From positions 744,001 to 808,000 of the forward strand of contig JADLSH010000331.1 in NCBI GenBank assembly GCA_016169945.1: DNA of 64,000 nt, in the 5' to 3' direction. The position numbers were made by a program, and so were the translations under genes. Below the pieces are notes generated by a model that ran no database searches, was not told the origin of the DNA, and saw only the letters and a program-made list of their open reading frames with translations. Source of the DNA: Trachythela sp. YZ-2020. Lineage: Eukaryota; Cnidaria; Anthozoa; Malacalcyonacea; Clavulariidae. Every line of letters starts with the position of its first letter. Positions within the stretch are counted from its first letter, which is position 1. Positions 60,242 to 64,000 of this stretch are shown here, piece by piece.

Positions 60242-60904
60242 CAGACGCAGCAGACGCAGCAGACGCAGCAGACGCAGCAGACGCAGCAGACGCAGCAGAC
60301 GCAGCAGACGCAGCAGACGCAGCAGACGCAGCAGACGCAGCAGACGCAGCAGACGCAGACGCAGCAGACGCAGCAGACGCAGCAGACGCAGCAGACGCAG
60401 CAGACGCAGCAGACGCAGCAGACGCAGCAGACGCAGCAGACGCAGCAGACGCAGCAGACGCAGCAGACGCAGCAGACGCAGCAGACGCAGCAGACGCAGC
60501 AGACGCAGCAGACGCAGCAGACGCAGCAGACGCAGCAGACGCAGCAGACGCAGCAGACGCAGCAGACGCAGCAGACGCAGCAGACGCAGCAGACGCAGCA
60601 GACGCAGCAGACGCAGCAGACGCAGCAGACGCAGCAGACGCAGCAGACGCAGCAGACGCAGCAGACGCAGCAGACGCAGCAGACGCAGCAGACGCAGCAG
60701 ACGCAGCAGACGCAGCAGACGCAGCAGACGCAGCAGACGCAGCAGACGCAGCAGACGCAGCAGACGCAGCAGACGCAGCAGACGCAGCAGACGCAGCAGA
60801 CGCAGCAGACGCAGCAGACGCAGCAGACGCAGCAGACGCAGCAGACGCAGCAGACGCAGCAGACGCAGCAGACGCAGCAGACGCAGTAGACGCAGTAGAC
60901 GCAA
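60242..60904. repeat. Minisatellite array 5, (CAGACGCAG)n, about 74 units
   Basis: 663 bases, one CAG loss near 60357, ending TAGACGCAG, TAGACGCAA like arrays 2 and 4. It keeps one continuous plus-strand reading frame (Arg-Arg-Ser repeats) between LINE-B copies 2a and 2b. Confidence 0.97.
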
Positions 60905-63703
60905 TGAAATCCGATTATTACTTCATGATAAATATCTAGATGTTTTAGCAGTTAATGAAACCCGTTTGGACTCCACTATTTCCGATGGGATTGTTAGCAT
61001 TGAAGGTTATGACTTGCTACGTGCTGATCGGAATAGAAATGGAGGAGGGGTATGTATTTATATAAGACGTCATATAAATTATGAAAATCGCCCTGATCTA
61101 ATTCCAACAGGCCTTGAAGATCTCTGTGTGGAAATTAAGCAGGCTAATAGTCAATCTTTTATAGTTTCAAGTATTTATAGACCACCATGTTCCGCTAGTG
61201 AAGTGTTTATAAAAATTGAGAGGCTAATCAAATCAATTGATGATGAAAATATAGAATTTTATATTTTGGGAGATTTAAATTGTAATATGCTAGAACCAAC
61301 TCTGTCCACCACTAGAAGGCTTCAAGACGTTTTGGAATTATATCAGCTTACACAATTAATTAATAGCCCTACGCGTATTACCCAGTCTAGCCAATCATTA
61401 TTGGATGTAGTAATTGCGTCAATGCCTGAAAAAATAATTTTTTCAGGTGTAGTCCATCTCGGAATTAGTGATCACAGCCTCATTTATAGTATTCGGAAAA
61501 TAAGTACAAGAATAAAAACTGATTTACAAGGTTCTGTCGAGTATAGAAATTTTAAGATTTTCAATGTTTGAGGCTTTCTATATGACTTACAAAATATACC
61601 TTGGGAAGAAATAAGATTTAAAAGAAATGTAGATGAAATGTGGCGGTTATGGAAAACATTCTTTGTAGATGTGCTGGATAAACATGCCCCTGTGAGAGTA
61701 AAAAGACTAAGAAAAGGGGGCAATATTCCTTGGGTAAGCCGGGAAGTAAAGGAAAAATTATTTAAAAGAGATGCTCTTAAGCGTAAAGCAATAAAGACAA
61801 ATAAAGAAGAAGACTGGAGACTATATAAGTCATCTAGAAATGTTGCTAACACTGCTTTGCGCAGTGCTAAAAGAGATTATTATGCAAACAAATTCACAAA
61901 TAATAAACAGAATCCTAAATATGCTTGGAGATAATAAACGATATATTAGGTCGAAACAGAAAACAGACTACGATTAATGAAATTAAACTTCCAGGTAAAA
62001 CTGTTACATCGACCGACGAATTAGTCGACATTTTTAATGATCATTTTAGTAATATTGGCCCAAAGCTTGCTGAGTCTATTCCAAATGACAATGACGTTAG
62101 TTTTCGAGATTTTATTACTCAACAAAAATCTAAGACAAAGAACAGTTTCTCATTTCGACCAGTGAGTATAACATTGGTTTACACTCTTCTAGTTAATTTG
62201 TCTACCACCAAAGCGACTGGAATGGATAAAATTTCAGCTAAAATTCTACAAGTAGCAGCTCCAGTTATTGCACCTTCTCTTACTGAGATTTTTAATTTGT
62301 CAATTGACTCGGATCAATTTCCTTCTGATTGGAAAGCTGCAAGGGTTATTCCATTGTTTAAGAAAGGTCAGCGGTCCATGTTGGACAACTATAGACCGAT
62401 ATCAATCCTTCCTGTAGTAAGTAAACTTATGGAAAGAATTATGTATGATCAAATGTATGAGTATCTTAACCAGAATAATCTTTTCTCAAAACACCAATTT
62501 GGTTTCAGACCTTATCATTCCACAACTACTACATTATTGGATTGTACGAACGAATGGTATACCAACATGGACCGTGGGCTGTATAACTTAGTTATTTTTC
62601 TTGACCTAAAAAAAGCATTCGATACAGTCGACCACGAAATACTGTTAAGTAAGTTTGAAATGTATGGTTTCCAAAGGAAAGCATTAAATCTTTTACGTTG
62701 CTTTTTGACGCGCCGAACTCAAAGTTGTCAATTGGCCAGTATACTCTCGGTGGAGAAAGAAATCATTTGTGGCATTCCTCAGGGAAGTATACTCGGCCCT
62801 CTCTTATTTATTATGTATATAAATGATTTGCCAAGCTGCCTAGAACGCACAACTCCAAGAATGTTTGCTGATGATACTAACTTAACGGCAGTAGGCAGAA
62901 CAATTAGTGAGGCGGAAGAGAGGGCGAGCGTAGACATGAGGAATGTTCAGAAACGGCTTTGTGCAAATAAACTAAGTCTAAATATAATGAAAACCGAGTA
63001 TGTTGTAATTGGAACACGACATAAAATAAGTAATATTGATACCCATCAAGGAGTTAAAATAAATAATCAATTGATTAAAAAAGTTAAAAATACCAAAGCT
63101 CTTGGAGTTGAATTAGACGAAAACTTGAGTTGGGAAAAACACATTAACCATATTATCAGTAAAATATCATCAGGTATTGGGGCTATTAGAAAAATGAGGT
63201 AGTATGTCGAACAAGACATTTTGATAAAAGTTTATAATGCCTTAATCCAACCTTATTTTGATTATTGCTGTGAAGTATGGGATACACTTAATAAAGGCCT
63301 AAGCGAACGTCTACAGAAATTCCAAAACAGAGCGGCTAGGTTGATCATGAACTTAAAAAATGAACATGGTCAGTCTATTTTGGCACGAAAATCTCTAGGC
63401 TGGGTAACACTTGAAGAGCGTAGGGCACAAATGAAAGCCAGGCTCATGTACAAGACAGTTAATGGTTTAGCCCCCCAACGACTATGCGAAGCTTTCCAAA
63501 ATCTGAATACCATTCATGACCATAATCTGAGAGGTTCTTCAACAAGGTTTTATATTCCAAGACCAAAAACGGAATCCTTAAAAAAAAGCTTCCAATATTG
63601 TGGGGCTAAACTATGGAATCAGATACCTGAAGAGATACGCAATTCGGTATCGTATAATTCGTTCTGTAAAAAGCTATCTTCCTCGACCTTAATCTCGACT
63701 TAA
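60905..63703 (+). pseudogene. LINE-B copy 2b ORF2: EN-RT, RT part intact, stops elsewhere
   Basis: Endonuclease pieces (NETRLDS, LGDLNCNM, GISDHSLIY) are open to a TGA at 61569, where copy 1 has TCA. The linker 61638-61934 ends at the frame break shared with copy 1. The RT frame 61925-63202 (425 codons) is continuous and has [56 protein letters not shown] and MFADDTNL. A TAG at 63200 interrupts before YVEQDILIKVYNALIQPYFD (63203-63703). It lacks the N-terminal part of the endonuclease and cannot be autonomous. Confidence 0.9.
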
Positions 63704-63864
63704 AGTAGTAGTTAATTTTTTGTCTAAATAGGTATATAAGTGTATTTGTTATGTATGTAATATTAGAGCTAGTATATAAATAATAATTTGTAAGTACACA
63801 TCCCTTTTGGAAATCAGCTTTGGCTGAAAAGGCCAATGTGTTTAAATAAAGTTGATCTATCTAA
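60905..63864 (+). mobile_element. LINE-B copy 2b: 5'-truncated CR1-like LINE, best copy
   Basis: 2960 bases from TGAAATCCGATT to TCTATCTAA, bounded by TAGACGCAA units on both sides. It has no foldback insert, giving the empty site GGCCAATGTGTTTAAATAAA. AATAAA lies at 63845-63850. The 5' truncation point is identical in all three LINE-B copies. Confidence 0.95.
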
Positions 63865-64000
63865 TAGACGCAATAGACGCAATAGACGCAATAGACGCAA
63901 TAGACGCAATAGACGCAATAGACGCAATAGACGCAATAGACGCAATAGACGCAATAGACGCAATAGACGCAATAGACGCAATAGACGCAATAGACGCAAT
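63865..64000. repeat. Minisatellite array 6, (TAGACGCAA)n, runs off the window
   Basis: Fifteen units of TAGACGCAA follow the LINE-B 3' end at the same phase as array 3 and continue past the right edge. The order seen earlier predicts another LINE-A next. Confidence 0.95.

Noticed and set aside
63865..64000. Telomere repeat at the window end
   Set aside because: TAGACGCAA differs from known animal telomere motifs (TTAGGG and relatives), and the same array also occurs internally at 35931 and 51623, flanked by LINEs.

Overview
The window is nuclear DNA from an invertebrate animal. It has a spliced gene with GT-AG introns, AT-rich introns, CR1/L2-type LINEs and many short terminal-inverted-repeat (TIR) elements. 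The transposon flavour (esterase-bearing CR1-like LINEs, palindromic MITEs) would fit a cnidarian or another marine invertebrate, but the species cannot be fixed from the sequence.

Left part (1-35.8 kb): 21 exons of one minus-strand gene for an alpha-2-macroglobulin (A2M)-family thioester protein. It reads from 35761 down to 242 and covers the MG3-like region through the bait region, the [16 protein letters not shown] segment, the thioester site (PYGCGEQNM) and most of the thioester domain. The N-terminus (signal peptide, first MG domains) and the C-terminal receptor-binding domain are not seen. About 75-90 residues between exons 6 and 7 were not found. Two exons carry apparent one-base deletions. 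The introns hold decayed LINEs, a FLYWCH/MULE transposase fragment, a hAT MITE with an 8-bp target duplication, several TA-flanked palindromic MITEs, and a Tc1-like composite nested in a LINE that is itself nested in an older repeat.

Right part (35.9-64 kb): a higher-order repeat. Long arrays of a 9-bp minisatellite (TAGACGCAA, or its variant CAGACGCAG) alternate with two different CR1-like LINEs in one orientation. The order is (TAGACGCAA)n, LINE-A (ORF1 plus SGNH esterase, then EN-RT ORF2), (CAGACGCAG)n, 5'-truncated LINE-B (EN-RT), (TAGACGCAA)n, and then again. Unit 1 (35931-51622) also carries an L2-type LINE inserted in LINE-A and a 1-kb foldback DNA transposon inserted in the LINE-B 3' end. 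Unit 2 (51623-63864) has empty sites at both places but has an extra local duplication of array plus the LINE-B 5' end.

Main points of interest: both LINE families join the minisatellite at the same phase (TAGACGCAA | TG... at the 5' end, ... | TAGACGC at the 3' end), which suggests minisatellite-targeted retrotransposition. The A2M-like protein has an Arg/Tyr-rich bait region and an Asp where other thioester proteins have the catalytic His or Asn. If the A2M-like gene is intact, the 28-kb array/LINE complex lies in an upstream intron or at its 5' side.
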